DNA of 64,000 nucleotides from Dyadobacter sp. 3J3 (GTDB lineage: Bacteria > Bacteroidota > Bacteroidia > Cytophagales > Spirosomataceae), in assembly GCF_009801115.1 (NCBI RefSeq), contig NZ_VTOL01000009.1:309960-373959 (forward strand), given 5' to 3'. A model generated the notes under the pieces. That model was given only the letters and a program-made list of their open reading frames with translations. It made no database searches and had not been told where the DNA came from. The number at the start of each line of letters is the position of its first letter. Position 1 is the first letter of the stretch. Positions 33,482 to 42,655 of the stretch are shown here, in pieces. The translations under genes were made by a program, and so were the position numbers.

Positions 33482-34155
33482 GCAGCTGTGAATTTATAGC
33501 CAATACCATAGATAGACTGAATGTAGTCTTTTCCGCCCTTTTCAAGAATTTTACGGCGCAGATTCTTTATGTGTGAATAAACCATATCCAGAGAATCCGC
33601 CGAATCCATATGATCACCCCAAAGATGTTCTGCTATTGATTCTTTGGTCAATACGACATCAATATTGGAAAGGAAATATAAAAGCAGATCGTATTCTTTT
33701 CTCGATAAAAGTGTTTCCTTTTCTGAAACAAAAACATTTCTTGCTTGTAACTGGACGCGGATTTCCCGCCATATCATATCATTATTTCCTCCAAAATTCC
33801 GGCGGCGAATCAGGGATTTAACCCGGGCGTTCAGCTCGGAAAGGTGAAAAGGTTTGGTCATATAGTCATCCGAACCAATTTCCAGTCCTTTAATCTTATC
33901 TTCAAGTGTATTTCTGGCCGAAATTATAATAATTCCTGTTGTGGACGCAATCTTTTTTAGAGTTTGAATAATACCAAAGCCATCACCGTCAGGAAGTGTC
34001 AGGTCCACAATCGTACAGTCATATTGATATAAACTGACCTTTTCATCTGCCTGCCAGAAAGTATTAGCAACCTCGCAGATAAATCCTTCTTTTGTCAGAT
34101 AATCCACAATGCTTTCCGCCAAACCTTTTTCGTCTTCGACAACTAGTATTTTCAT
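33478..34155 (-). CDS. OmpR-family response regulator
   Basis: A 225-residue regulator. The receiver (1-120) shows the acidic pair VVEDEKG, the phosphorylation site TIVDLTLPDGDG, the switch Ser in IIISARN and the Lys of MTKPFHL. The C-terminal winged helix (about 130-225) has LSRKEYDLLLYFL, DSLDMVYSHIKNLRRKI and YIQSIYGIGYKF. It is upstream of and overlaps the kinase gene by four bases, forming a complete two-component pair. Confidence 0.92.
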   Translation of the reverse strand: MKILVVEDEKGLAESIVDYLTKEGFICEVANTFWQADEKVSLYQYDCTIVDLTLPDGDGFGIIQTLKKIASTTGIIIISARNTLEDKIKGLEIGSDDYMTKPFHLSELNARVKSLIRRRNFGGNNDMIWREIRVQLQARNVFVSEKETLLSRKEYDLLLYFLSNIDVVLTKESIAEHLWGDHMDSADSLDMVYSHIKNLRRKILEKGGKDYIQSIYGIGYKFTAA

Positions 34156-34430
34156 GTAAGAATTTAGTGATTATCAGACAAAACTATAACCTGATTTTGG
34201 AAATATTTAGGAAATAGTTTTTGCTGCACAACTGATAGATTACTTCTTTGCAATTCCCAATTATTTCCAGAATTGCCAATTAGCTTCGTTAAAAATTCCT
34301 GGCTACTATTATTTTTTTTATTTGTTCCGGCAAATTATTTAATCAATAAGGTAATCAAAACGAGCCATAGGACCTCATTAAACATTAAAACGAAAATCAT
34401 CCGGTTTAATACATTGTTAAATACTAACAA

Positions 34431-35234
34431 ATGAAATTTTCAACATTTATTACATTTTTTTTCTTTATACTGACAATTCAGCCCATTTCTGCTCAGATAT
34501 CACCGCCCGGACTGGACGGCACCAAAACGGTTTCCTGGGGCGTTGTTGGTTTTAGTCAGGCACTAAATAAGCGACTGACTTTGACAGTGTATGGAGGTGC
34601 TTCCAGAATGAGCGATCCTAAAAGCTGGGGATTATTACACAAGCAGGGTATTGCTGTTTACAATCACGAGTTTTTATACAAATTTAGTCCGAGATGGCAA
34701 GCCTCACTAGCAAATAGCTTTAGGGTGCAAAACCTGTATTCAGAAGAAAACCCTTACGAATCAGAAGATCCCTCCTATCGCTATGAACTGAGATATTACG
34801 GTCGACTTTATTACCGTCAGCAGTTTAATAAGGTTTCTGTCAATTATGCATTCAGGCCTGAGGCACGCACATTTTACTCCCCGGATTGGAGGGCATCAGC
34901 ACGCCCACTTGAACTTCGTTTCCGGTTAAAGGCAACTGCCAGCCTGCCCATTAATGAGGATAAGACCAACATTATTGTCAGTGGTAATGAATTCCTGACA
35001 GCGGTGGATGAATATCAGTCTACTATACCGGCTGATCACCACCATACCTGGTCCAATTATCATTTCACAGAAGACAGGTTTTCAATTTACTTTCGGCACA
35101 TTTTTAAAAAATCTGATATCATTCTTGATCTGGGACTAATGGAACAGTTTAAATCAGGCGAGTTCACAGACCCGGTTTCATACCTATCCTTTGATGTATT
35201 ATTCCAAAATCCATTTTCCAAACATGTGAATTAG
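34431..35234 (+). CDS. Outer-membrane beta-barrel-like protein (DUF2490-like)
   Basis: A 267-residue secreted protein with signal peptide (FFFILTIQPISAQ). The mature part alternates polar and aromatic residues in strands (YRYELRYYGRLYYRQQF, FSIYFRHIFKKSDIILDLGL) and contains PEARTFYSPDWR, typical of small outer-membrane porin-like proteins annotated as DUF2490. Function is unknown. It faces away from the two-component system and ends at a strong bidirectional terminator. Confidence 0.65.
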   Translation: MKFSTFITFFFFILTIQPISAQISPPGLDGTKTVSWGVVGFSQALNKRLTLTVYGGASRMSDPKSWGLLHKQGIAVYNHEFLYKFSPRWQASLANSFRVQNLYSEENPYESEDPSYRYELRYYGRLYYRQQFNKVSVNYAFRPEARTFYSPDWRASARPLELRFRLKATASLPINEDKTNIIVSGNEFLTAVDEYQSTIPADHHHTWSNYHFTEDRFSIYFRHIFKKSDIILDLGLMEQFKSGEFTDPVSYLSFDVLFQNPFSKHVN

Positions 35235-35253
35235 GCCAAATTATAAATTAAAT

Positions 35254-35292
35254 AAAAAGGGAGACAACCTAAAACGTTGCCTCCCTTTTTAT
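35254..35292. terminator. Bidirectional terminator
   Basis: AAAAAGGGAGACAAC and GTTGCCTCCCTTTTT form a stem with one mismatch between the converging genes ending at 35234 and 35307. Confidence 0.85.
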
Positions 35293-35306
35293 TTAGTCAA
35301 AAACCT

Positions 35307-35879
35307 TTATTTTGAACTATAAGTATCAGAAGTTGCCTGAGGAAATGTTCTCAAAATATCAGCCATAGTATTTTTCACCATCATTTCACGATCATCTTTT
35401 TTAGTTGGTGGTTTCACTTTTCCGGATGCCCAACCCTGCCAGATCATCTTATCACTATTCTTCTGATAAATATTCAGGATAAAACGGCTTTCCTGATAAT
35501 TATACGTTGAAATGTTATTTCCACCACCATACCACCACATGTAAGGTGAATATGAATTGTTGGAACGTACCTGCTGGCGCTCCTTAACGTCCGTCATAAA
35601 ACGAACCAGAATTTCCGGATTCGGATCCAGTTTATATCCTTTGCCCTGCATTACTTCAATCACAGCATCTCTCAATCTTCTTTTATTCAGCTCGCTTCCC
35701 AGCAACGGATCCTGGTCATTATTACGCTCCGGCGCTACGTTGAAAGTCTTGAATTGTTTAAGATTTACAGACGAATCATAGTCATAACTCGTTTGAAGTG
35801 CCTGACTACAAGCAAGCATTAAGGTACCCGCCACAACCATCATTGCGATGGATTTTGTCACTTTCACTATCCTTTTCAT
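35307..35879 (-). CDS. DUF4136 lipoprotein
   Basis: A 190-residue lipoprotein (signal then LMLACSQ, lipobox Cys24). DUF4136 features: TSYDYDSSVNLKQFKTFNV, LNKRRLRDAVIEVMQGKGYKL and SRFILNIYQKNSDKMIWQGWASG. These proteins sit in the cell envelope and their role is unknown. Two tryptophan-rich and Gly-rich bits (MWWYGGGNN) interrupt the domain. The gene has its own terminator shared with the converging porin-like gene. Confidence 0.82.
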   Translation of the reverse strand: MKRIVKVTKSIAMMVVAGTLMLACSQALQTSYDYDSSVNLKQFKTFNVAPERNNDQDPLLGSELNKRRLRDAVIEVMQGKGYKLDPNPEILVRFMTDVKERQQVRSNNSYSPYMWWYGGGNNISTYNYQESRFILNIYQKNSDKMIWQGWASGKVKPPTKKDDREMMVKNTMADILRTFPQATSDTYSSK

Positions 35880-36243
35880 ACAGTTGGATTTATTTTAGTT
35901 TACGATATATCTGACACCGTTTTGACGGAAAGGTTTAAATCTTGCATACAGATAGCTATTTAACTTAAAATTCTCTCAATTTAATATATCAAAGGATAAA
36001 TTAATTTATACTTTTTAAAACTGTTAAATCTGATTCACTATTTCAATAAAACCTAACCTTCAATTTAATTTTTAAATACTTCTTTTAAAACAAAAAACAC
36101 CTGGAATTACTTCCAGATGTTCGTAACTATTTTCCTCCTTAAACTTCAATCCTCTCGTTTTTCCCGGACAGAAATAAATCTGAATCCGGGAAAAAGAAAG
36201 GACTCATCAACCACTACCAACTTCACTTTTCAACAACACGATT
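35880..36243. other. AT-rich intergenic region with two palindromes
   Basis: No coding region is seen. It holds the fasciclin terminator at 36092-36121 and a second palindrome at 36158-36195 (TTTTTCCCGGACAG / CTGAATCCGGGAAAAA) whose A and T runs are in the wrong order for a terminator in either direction. Confidence 0.6.
36092..36121 (-). terminator. Terminator of the fasciclin gene
   Basis: Minus-strand hairpin ACATCTGGAA / TTCCAGGTGT followed by six T residues. Confidence 0.7.
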
Positions 36244-36804
36244 TTAAGGCATCAAAACCTTATCAATTACATGAATTACACCGTTGGACTGATACACGTC
36301 AGCCGTTGTAACTTTTGCCATATTACCTTTTGAATCAGTGATCATCAGATTTTTTCCTTTCATTGTGAAAGTCAATTCTTCACCCTGAACAGTTTTAGCC
36401 ATTGCTTTTCCACCGCCATCTTTGATCATCATCGCCACAGCTTTAGAATCCACTTTGCCAGGAATTACGTGATATGTAAGGATAGAAGTTAGCATATCTT
36501 TGTTTTCCGGTTTCAATAAGTTGTCAACCGTACCAGCTGGCAAAGCTGCGAAAGCTGAATTTACAGGCGCAAAAACGGTGAATGGACCCGTTCCTGATAA
36601 TGTTTCTACCAAACCTGCCGCTTTTACAGCTGCTACAAGTGTAGTATGTTCTTTTGAATTAACAGCATTTTCAATAATGTTTTTAGAAGGGTACATTTCT
36701 GCACCACCTACCATTACTGTTTTTTCTTTTTGTGCAAATGCGCCGAATGTTGATAACAAAGCGACTGCCAATAATCCTGCAAATTTTAGTTTAAGCGTTT
36801 TCAT
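36244..36804 (-). CDS. Exported fasciclin-domain protein
   Basis: A 186-residue protein with signal peptide (FAGLLAVALLSTFGAFAQ). One FAS1 domain fills residues 45-186: the H1 motif GPFTVFAPVNSAFAALPA, then ILTYHVIPGKV (YH motif), and the H2 motif ADVYQSNGVIHVIDKVLMP. FAS1 domains mediate adhesion or ligand binding outside the cell. No sorting tail or anchor is visible, so it is probably periplasmic or released. It stands between two terminators. Confidence 0.88.
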   Translation of the reverse strand: MKTLKLKFAGLLAVALLSTFGAFAQKEKTVMVGGAEMYPSKNIIENAVNSKEHTTLVAAVKAAGLVETLSGTGPFTVFAPVNSAFAALPAGTVDNLLKPENKDMLTSILTYHVIPGKVDSKAVAMMIKDGGGKAMAKTVQGEELTFTMKGKNLMITDSKGNMAKVTTADVYQSNGVIHVIDKVLMP

Positions 36805-36896
36805 AAATTCGATTTAGTTTATTTGTTTGATGGTATATACGGCAACAAAATTATTTTCGATTGATTTATAGAAAGATTTAATATTAACTAACAAAT

Positions 36897-36968
36897 CAAA
36901 AACGCTTCTGACTATCAGTTTTCAGAATAAAAATCCTGATTTACTGAAAGTTAGAAGCGTTTTTTTTA
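36897..36968 (-). terminator. Long hairpin terminator of the GH130-like gene
   Basis: Outer arms AAAAACGCTTCT and AGAAGCGTTTTT, with an inner stem of ACTTTCAGTAAATCAGG-type complementarity, end in a T run on the minus strand. Confidence 0.75.
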
Positions 36969-36982
36969 TAAAAAACTAACTG

Positions 36983-38134
36983 CTATTTTGTTGGTACAGG
37001 ATCTCCCGGCCCTTTAATTTTTGGATCAAAAATAGCAACGCCTACCCGCGAATCTGCGCAGCCATAATATAAAAGCCACTTTTTCTTAAAGTAAACCATA
37101 CCTTCAATGAATACGGTCCCGGCAACATATTGTCCGCTTTTTTCAAATGGTTCCATAGGTCTGAAAAAGGGAACATCCATTCGGCTTATTAATTTGGAAG
37201 GATCATTTTTGTCAAATAAAACCTGCCCGGCGCAATAGCTATTTGGCGTAAATCTTAAATCACCATTCGCTCCGGCATCGTTTTTTCCGTTATATAACAA
37301 CACGATTCCTTTATCCGTAACAATTGCCGGCGGGCCGCATTCCGTCAGGTTACTGTCAAAAAAGCCTTTTCTTGGTGATATAAGATTGATCAGATTTTCT
37401 TTATCGTCTACCAATGGCGTCCAGTTTATCAGATCCGTTGAAGTGGCGACATTCACATTTGCTTCTCCAAAATAAAGCCAGTATTTCCCGTTTATTTTGG
37501 CAATAACCTGTTTGTCATTTACAAGTTTTGTAACAATAGAACCGGATTTCGACCAGATATTATTGAATTTTCCATTATAGGCTTTTACAAAAGCAGGACC
37601 ATGTTTTTCCCATTTGACCAGATCTTTTGATGTTGCAATTCCCAGTCTGGCTTTATCACGATTCCACTGGGTATAAATCAAAACATAAGTTCCATCCTCT
37701 GTAACCGCAATTCGGGGATCTTCACAGCCTCCCGGCCATTCCATTGCTTTCTGGCTATCATCACCAGGAAAAAAAACCGGTGTCTTTTTTCTTTTAAATG
37801 TAATTCCATCCGTACTTTCCGCATAACCCAGCCGCGAAGTCCTCATCCCGATTTCCCGACCTAATTTATCCTCAGCACGGTAGATTACCACAATTTTCCC
37901 GTCTTTCATTGTTGCTGCCGGATTGAAAGTATCATTCGACTCCCAGGCAACTTTTTTGCCGGTCATCGGATCTAAAAAGCGCGTACTCGTATCGGGTGAG
38001 ATGACCGGATTGACATTTGCAGGTCTTACAAAACCACCAAAAGCCCAATCAGGAAGATTATTTTTTGTTTGCGCATGAACCTGCATAGAAATCAATAAAA
38101 TTGCAGGAAGTAACCCTTTCGTAAATCTTCTCAT
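36983..38134 (-). CDS. Secreted GH130-like beta-propeller glycosidase or phosphorylase
   Basis: A 383-residue protein with signal peptide (AILLISMQVHAQ). A five-bladed propeller is suggested by repeated strand motifs. GH130-type words are FNPAATMKDGKIVVIYRAED, the GGCEDPRIAVTEDGTYVLIYT segment with the conserved Asp-Pro-Arg, and IWSKSGSIV, then ECGPPAIVTDKGIVLLYNG. GH130 members act on beta-mannosides by phosphorolysis or hydrolysis; the periplasmic form here argues for hydrolysis because phosphate-sugar products would be lost. GH43-type assignment is the alternative. No sugar transport genes are adjacent. Confidence 0.68.
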   Translation of the reverse strand: MRRFTKGLLPAILLISMQVHAQTKNNLPDWAFGGFVRPANVNPVISPDTSTRFLDPMTGKKVAWESNDTFNPAATMKDGKIVVIYRAEDKLGREIGMRTSRLGYAESTDGITFKRKKTPVFFPGDDSQKAMEWPGGCEDPRIAVTEDGTYVLIYTQWNRDKARLGIATSKDLVKWEKHGPAFVKAYNGKFNNIWSKSGSIVTKLVNDKQVIAKINGKYWLYFGEANVNVATSTDLINWTPLVDDKENLINLISPRKGFFDSNLTECGPPAIVTDKGIVLLYNGKNDAGANGDLRFTPNSYCAGQVLFDKNDPSKLISRMDVPFFRPMEPFEKSGQYVAGTVFIEGMVYFKKKWLLYYGCADSRVGVAIFDPKIKGPGDPVPTK

Positions 38135-38198
38135 TTAGGATAGTTTATGATGACGAATTAATTAGGAAAGAGGAAAAGGCCTTTCGCCTACTTCTTTT

Positions 38199-38415
38199 TA
38201 GCGGTTAGCTATTAGCTTTTTGCGGTTAGGATGGCTCGAAGTAGGATTTAAGCTTAATAAGAAATTTAATTTTCCCATTTAATTTTACCTAAAAACAAAA
38301 AAACTACCCGCCGAAATAAATCAGCAGGTAGTTTCAATAAATCATGTTAGAGCAAAAAGCTAATTACTAAATGCTAATAGCTAACGGCTAATAGCCAACA
38401 GCTATTTAGCTATTA
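38199..38415. repeat. Dispersed inverted-repeat element, copy B
   Basis: Left arm at about 38199-38235 (AGCGGTTAGCTATTAGCTTTTTGC) is complementary to part of the right arm at about 38350-38413 (GCAAAAAGCTAAT, TGCTAATAGCTAACGGCT, AGCCAACAGCTA). The word AGCCAACAGCTA and the internal GCTTAATA are shared with copy A at 15108-15285. The right arm reaches into the last codons of the yceI gene. Confidence 0.6.
38301..38334 (-). terminator. Terminator of the yceI gene inside repeat copy B
   Basis: Minus-strand stem AAACTACCTGC / GCGGGTAGTTT, followed by a T run; it lies between the two repeat arms. Confidence 0.7.
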
Positions 38416-39010
38416 GATTTACATCAAGAACAAAATCATTTGAAATCGCTTTGTCACCAAGATTCTCGAAGAAGTTGGTCGAGCGGAATTTGATGTCGTA
38501 TTTTGTACGGTCAACAGTTAATTTTGCAGTTGCTGCTACTGATTTACCGTCTGCTTTTAAAGTGGCAGGAAAAGTGATATCGTTTGTAATTCCTTTAATT
38601 GTCAACTTACCTGTTACGTCATATACGTTCGCCCCTTTTGCAGTTACCGAGGTAATATCAAGTTTGGACTGAGGAAATTTTTCAACCGCAAAAAAGTCAT
38701 TTCCTTTCAAGTGTCCGGTTAATTTTCCGTTGGAATCATTATCAGTCAAATCGGTTACTGTTAACGATTTTGTATCCAAAACAAAACTTCCGCCTTTCAA
38801 TTTATCCTTATCCAGAATCAACGTTCCGCTGCTGATCGGTACTATGCCTGTGTGCTCTCCTGTCACTTTTTTGCCAACCCAAACCACTTTGCTGGCCTTT
38901 GGATCAATAGTCAAAGTTTTGTCCGCAGCTTTTGACTTAGCCGGACCACCTGCTATCGCAGCCGCATTTACCATAAGACCTACCAAAGCAAATACAAAGA
39001 TTTTTTTCAT
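38402..39010 (-). CDS. yceI: YceI family periplasmic lipid-binding protein
   Basis: A 202-residue secreted protein (signal through AAAIAGGP). The lipocalin-like YceI domain is recognisable: LTIDPKASKVVWVGKKVTGEHTG, LTGHLKGNDFFAVEKFPQSK, VTGKLTIKGITNDITFP, and FEISNDFVLDVNLIAK-type ending (AISNDFVLDVNLIA). Family members bind long isoprenoids. The last codons are formed by the repeat element that begins downstream. No partner cytochrome b561 gene is adjacent. Confidence 0.88.
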   Translation of the reverse strand: MKKIFVFALVGLMVNAAAIAGGPAKSKAADKTLTIDPKASKVVWVGKKVTGEHTGIVPISSGTLILDKDKLKGGSFVLDTKSLTVTDLTDNDSNGKLTGHLKGNDFFAVEKFPQSKLDITSVTAKGANVYDVTGKLTIKGITNDITFPATLKADGKSVAATAKLTVDRTKYDIKFRSTNFFENLGDKAISNDFVLDVNLIAK

Positions 39011-39051
39011 CGTTTTCTTGAAATTAAATGGATTAAAGATTTAAAGTAATT

Positions 39052-39609
39052 TTATTTTATGTCAACAAACCCGGAACTTGCCAGTTGTTTCAGAATTTCC
39101 TTTCCCTCCGGCCAGTCTTCCAGTTTTGAAACGGCATTGATATGCCCTTTTTTCCCAAGATTTATAAACGTACTTCCCCAGGCATCGGCAAAAAATTGCG
39201 AACGTTTGATAGAAGCGTAAATGTCATTCGTACTTGCTACAACGATACTCTTAAAAGGTAATGGTCGAAAAGGAATTGGAACAAAACCTTCCACAAAATT
39301 TAGTCTTTTTGATAGTTCAGCATCCGCCGGCGCAACCAGCAAAGCACCTTCAATCCAGGGTGATGAATATTTTGCAGCCCAGTGAACTACCGTTATACAT
39401 CCCAGACTATGTGCAACCAAAACCGTCGGAGATGTCAATTTACTGATATACTCCTGCAATCTTTCTACCCAATCTTCACGGTTCGGCCAATCCCAGTTGT
39501 CCTGTTCGATCCTGTTGAAAACATCGGGTTGCTGAACTTCCCAAAGGGTTTGCCAATGCTGCGGTCCTGAACCTGCCAGGCCTGGAACTGTCAAAAAACG
39601 AGTACTCAT
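39052..39609 (-). CDS. RBBP9/YdeN-type serine hydrolase
   Basis: A 185-residue small alpha/beta hydrolase. The family opening VPGLAGSGPQHWQTLWE and DWPNREDWVERLQ are present, the nucleophile is AHSLGCITVVHWA, the acid near VVASTNDIYASI and the His in LGKKGHINAVS. RBBP9 relatives cleave esters or act as serine peptidases; the substrate is unknown. It lies 40 bases from the yceI start on the same strand and could be its operon partner. Confidence 0.85.
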   Translation of the reverse strand: MSTRFLTVPGLAGSGPQHWQTLWEVQQPDVFNRIEQDNWDWPNREDWVERLQEYISKLTSPTVLVAHSLGCITVVHWAAKYSSPWIEGALLVAPADAELSKRLNFVEGFVPIPFRPLPFKSIVVASTNDIYASIKRSQFFADAWGSTFINLGKKGHINAVSKLEDWPEGKEILKQLASSGFVDIK

Positions 39610-39811
39610 ATGCTAAGCCAATCCGTTTGCCATGATTTAATTTTCGATCCCGAAATTAAATTTTATATTACAAAGTAATGTCTTATTCTATATAAAAACA
39701 ATAGAATATTTAGTCTATTGTTTTTATATAGCAAATTATTTTCAAAAGAAATACTTCTTTAAATTTTTATTAATATAACTACTTATTAACGAGTAAATTA
39801 TAACTGCTAAA

Positions 39812-40891
39812 TTATTTTGCAGCCATTACACAACGAAAGCCTAAATTATTACTTCCACTTGTAACTTCGCCTTTTCCACGACTTCCAGCCTTGTAGCGAA
39901 TACAATATTCGTCACTGCACAAAAATGACCCACCACGCTGAACTCGTTTTACAGCACCCGGTTCATCGGGATCGTAGCTGTCTTTTGGCCCTTGTGGATT
40001 ACCAGACGGACTTTTCTGATAATAATCCGGACGGTATAAATCTTCGCACCATTCCCATACATTGCCATCCATATCAAACAAACCGTAAGGATTGGCAGGA
40101 AATGTTTTTACAGGTGCGGCGCCTGCATAACCGTCTTCTTTTAAATTATTGTCAGGAAAACTTCCCTGATATATGTTGGCAACCCATTTGTTGGCAGGTT
40201 TCAGCTGATCGCCCCAGTAATAGGTATGGTTTCCTTTTCCTCCCTGCGCGGCAAATTCCCACTCCGCTTCTGTCGGCAAACGTTTTCCAGCCCATTTGGC
40301 ATAAGCTGTTGCATCTTCATAGGAAACATGAACGACCGGAAAATTTTCGCGGCCCTTGATCGAGCTACCTTTCCCCTCTGGCTCTGACCAACTGGCTCCG
40401 GGTATATAATTCCACCATTGCAGAGGATTTTCCAAAGAAACTTTTTGTGCTGTGGGCGTAAAAACTGCCGATCCAGGAACAAGTTTATCTGCTGGTACTC
40501 CCGGATAATCAGCTGGATTTAATGGACGTTCAGCAACAGTTTTATAATTTGTAGCTTTTACAAAACGGGCAAATTCTCCGTTCGTAACCTCATGTTCATC
40601 CATATAAAAAGGATCGACTCTTACTTTATGCATCGGTCTGGAATCAGGAAATTCGTCAGCACCCATCAAAAATTCTCCTCCCTTGATCAGCACCATTCCA
40701 TCTTTGCTTCCTTTACTTTCCACGATTTTTTCCTGACTTGCCAAAATTGCGGAGGCACGCGTCGGCATTCCGTCTGCGATACATTTAGCCAGACTATCCT
40801 TTGTTTTTTCTTCCGCCGTTTGTTTCGTCTGGCAGCTTAAACCGATGACTGCCAGCGACATCAATAAAAATAATTTTCCAAAAAATTTCAT
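39812..40891 (-). CDS. Lipoprotein of the formylglycine-generating enzyme family
   Basis: A 359-residue lipoprotein (lipobox IGLSCQ, Cys20). The SUMF1 domain covers 60-359: VLIKGGEFLMGADEF, YEVTNGEF-like EHEVTNGEFARFV, LPTEAEWEFAAQGG, GLFDMDGNVWEWCEDLY and RGGSFLCSDEYCIRYKAGSR. In the last, Cys-x4-Cys matches the copper-binding cysteine pair of true formylglycine-generating enzymes, so this may activate sulfatases rather than be a mere structural relative. No sulfatase gene is in the window. A GldJ-like or general periplasmic role is the alternative. Confidence 0.82.
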   Translation of the reverse strand: MKFFGKLFLLMSLAVIGLSCQTKQTAEEKTKDSLAKCIADGMPTRASAILASQEKIVESKGSKDGMVLIKGGEFLMGADEFPDSRPMHKVRVDPFYMDEHEVTNGEFARFVKATNYKTVAERPLNPADYPGVPADKLVPGSAVFTPTAQKVSLENPLQWWNYIPGASWSEPEGKGSSIKGRENFPVVHVSYEDATAYAKWAGKRLPTEAEWEFAAQGGKGNHTYYWGDQLKPANKWVANIYQGSFPDNNLKEDGYAGAAPVKTFPANPYGLFDMDGNVWEWCEDLYRPDYYQKSPSGNPQGPKDSYDPDEPGAVKRVQRGGSFLCSDEYCIRYKAGSRGKGEVTSGSNNLGFRCVMAAK

Positions 40892-40940
40892 CTCAAAACC
40901 TATTTATTCACTATAAACACCTTATATAAACCACTCTCAA

Positions 40941-42383
40941 TCAACCAATTGAAATTCTGAAAATATCTTTTAAAGCAGTTTTTGCTGCATGGTATCCACA
41001 CATTCCATGAACACCTCCGCCGGGTGGCGTAGACGAAGAACAAAGGTATATTCCTTCATTAGAAGTCCGGTAAGGCGATAAACTCAGAACCGGGCGTGTA
41101 TACAATTGAAAAACATCCTGGACTCCGCCGTTAATATCGCCACCGATATAATTCGGATTATAGGCTTCCATTTGTTCCGTATTCATTGTACTGCGGGCAA
41201 TGATCAAATCCTTAAAACCTGGTGCAAAACGTTCCACCTGATTTTCAATTGCTTGCGTCATATCTTCTTTTGAGCCGTTTGGAACGTGGCAATAAGCCCA
41301 GGCAGTATGTTTTCCCGCCGGGGCGCGGGTGGTATCAAATACACTTGGCTGAGATAAAAGCACATAAGGCTTTTGTGATTGTTTCCCTTCCGAAGTCATT
41401 TTTTCACCCTCTGCAATTTCTTCCAGTGTATTGCCCAAATGTACTGTCCCGGCACTTCGGCATGCCGCCGCTTTAAAAGGAATTGGTTCGCTTAATGCCC
41501 AATCAATTTTAAAAACGCCCATACCATAACGATATTTTGCCAATCGATTTTTGTAAGATACGCTAAGTTTAGCACCAGCAATTTCTACCAATTGTCTTGG
41601 TGTTACATCAAACAAAACAACTTTTGCAGGTGGAAGCTGATTCAATGATTTTATTTGAAAATCAGTTTGAATTTCTCCTCCCAAAGCCAGAAATTTTGTA
41701 GCCAAAGCATTGGCAATGGACTGAGAACCACCTTTTGGAATGGGCCAGCCTGCTACATGCCCTGCCGCCATTAACATTAATCCGATTGCAGAAGTTGTCA
41801 GGTTTTCGAGTGGCTGAATTGCGTGAGCAGCCATACCTGCCCAAAGCCCGCGTGCCTGTTTGGTCTTAAATTTATTCGCCATAAAAACAGCGGATGGAAT
41901 TGCCTTTAATCCAAATTCCGCCAATGCCAGAGGATATTTTGGTTTCGGAAACGGGCCTAACAAATCGGGCAATAATTTTGGTAAATCCCTTACAACAGGA
42001 CTCATAAATTTCAGATAAGCTTCTTTATCTTTTCCCAAACCATTGGCAGTATCTTCCACAGAACGGTCCAAAACTCCAGCAGTTCCATCATCAAAAGGGT
42101 GAGCAGCGGCATGTTGGGGTTGGATTAATTCCAGTCCATAATCACCAAGAGACAAATTTTGAAAAAATGGGGAAATGACTGCCATTGGGTGAACTGCTGA
42201 ACAAACATCATGTAGAAAACCCGGCAATGTTAAGGCCTGCGTTCTCATTCCTCCACCGATTTCCTTTTTGCCTTCTACCAATAAAACAGAAAGTCCCTGC
42301 TGCTGTAACGTAATGGCCGCAGCAAATCCATTAGGACCTGAACCTACAACAACGGCATCATATTCTGTTTTTTGCACAATCAC
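40941..42383 (-). CDS. CrtI-like NAD(P)/FAD-dependent oxidoreductase
   Basis: A 480-residue flavoprotein related to phytoene desaturases. It starts at GTG with the FAD loop DAVVVGSGPNGFAAA and VEGKKEIGGGMRTQ; the C terminus has the second nucleotide motif GGDINGGVQDVF and YLCSSSTPPGGGVHGMCG. It may desaturate or isomerise a lipid or carotenoid. Other carotenoid genes (crtB, crtZ) are not adjacent, so pathway membership cannot be claimed. It lies about 50 bases upstream of the formylglycine-generating enzyme gene on the same strand, possibly unrelated. Confidence 0.82.
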   Translation of the reverse strand: MIVQKTEYDAVVVGSGPNGFAAAITLQQQGLSVLLVEGKKEIGGGMRTQALTLPGFLHDVCSAVHPMAVISPFFQNLSLGDYGLELIQPQHAAAHPFDDGTAGVLDRSVEDTANGLGKDKEAYLKFMSPVVRDLPKLLPDLLGPFPKPKYPLALAEFGLKAIPSAVFMANKFKTKQARGLWAGMAAHAIQPLENLTTSAIGLMLMAAGHVAGWPIPKGGSQSIANALATKFLALGGEIQTDFQIKSLNQLPPAKVVLFDVTPRQLVEIAGAKLSVSYKNRLAKYRYGMGVFKIDWALSEPIPFKAAACRSAGTVHLGNTLEEIAEGEKMTSEGKQSQKPYVLLSQPSVFDTTRAPAGKHTAWAYCHVPNGSKEDMTQAIENQVERFAPGFKDLIIARSTMNTEQMEAYNPNYIGGDINGGVQDVFQLYTRPVLSLSPYRTSNEGIYLCSSSTPPGGGVHGMCGYHAAKTALKDIFRISIG

Positions 42384-42602
42384 TTTTATTTAGCCAGCTT
42401 AAAATTTCCAGTGCACAAGTATACTTGCTCCGCATTTCAAGCGATTTTAATTCCACTTTTTTATCCAGGCCGTTAGATTCCTACAGCACCGACCCCTAAA
42501 CTTTTCAATTACTCTATAAAACTGATAGACAAAATAACTTTATATACCTCCAAAAAACAAGAATTAATTAAAATAAGCGATTTTCGTGACAATAATACTC
42601 AC

Positions 42603-42642
42603 AAAAAAAGCGGAACAACCAAGGTTATTCCGCTTAAAAAAA
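42603..42642 (-). terminator. Terminator of the DUF4142 gene
   Basis: Minus-strand hairpin AAGCGGAATAACC / GGTTGTTCCGCTT with a T run after it. Confidence 0.85.
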
Positions 42643-42655
42643 AGGGTCTTGCTAA

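Noticed and set aside
36158..36195. Terminator downstream of the fasciclin gene
   Set aside because: The A and T runs are outside the stem in the wrong order, so no U tract follows the hairpin in either direction.
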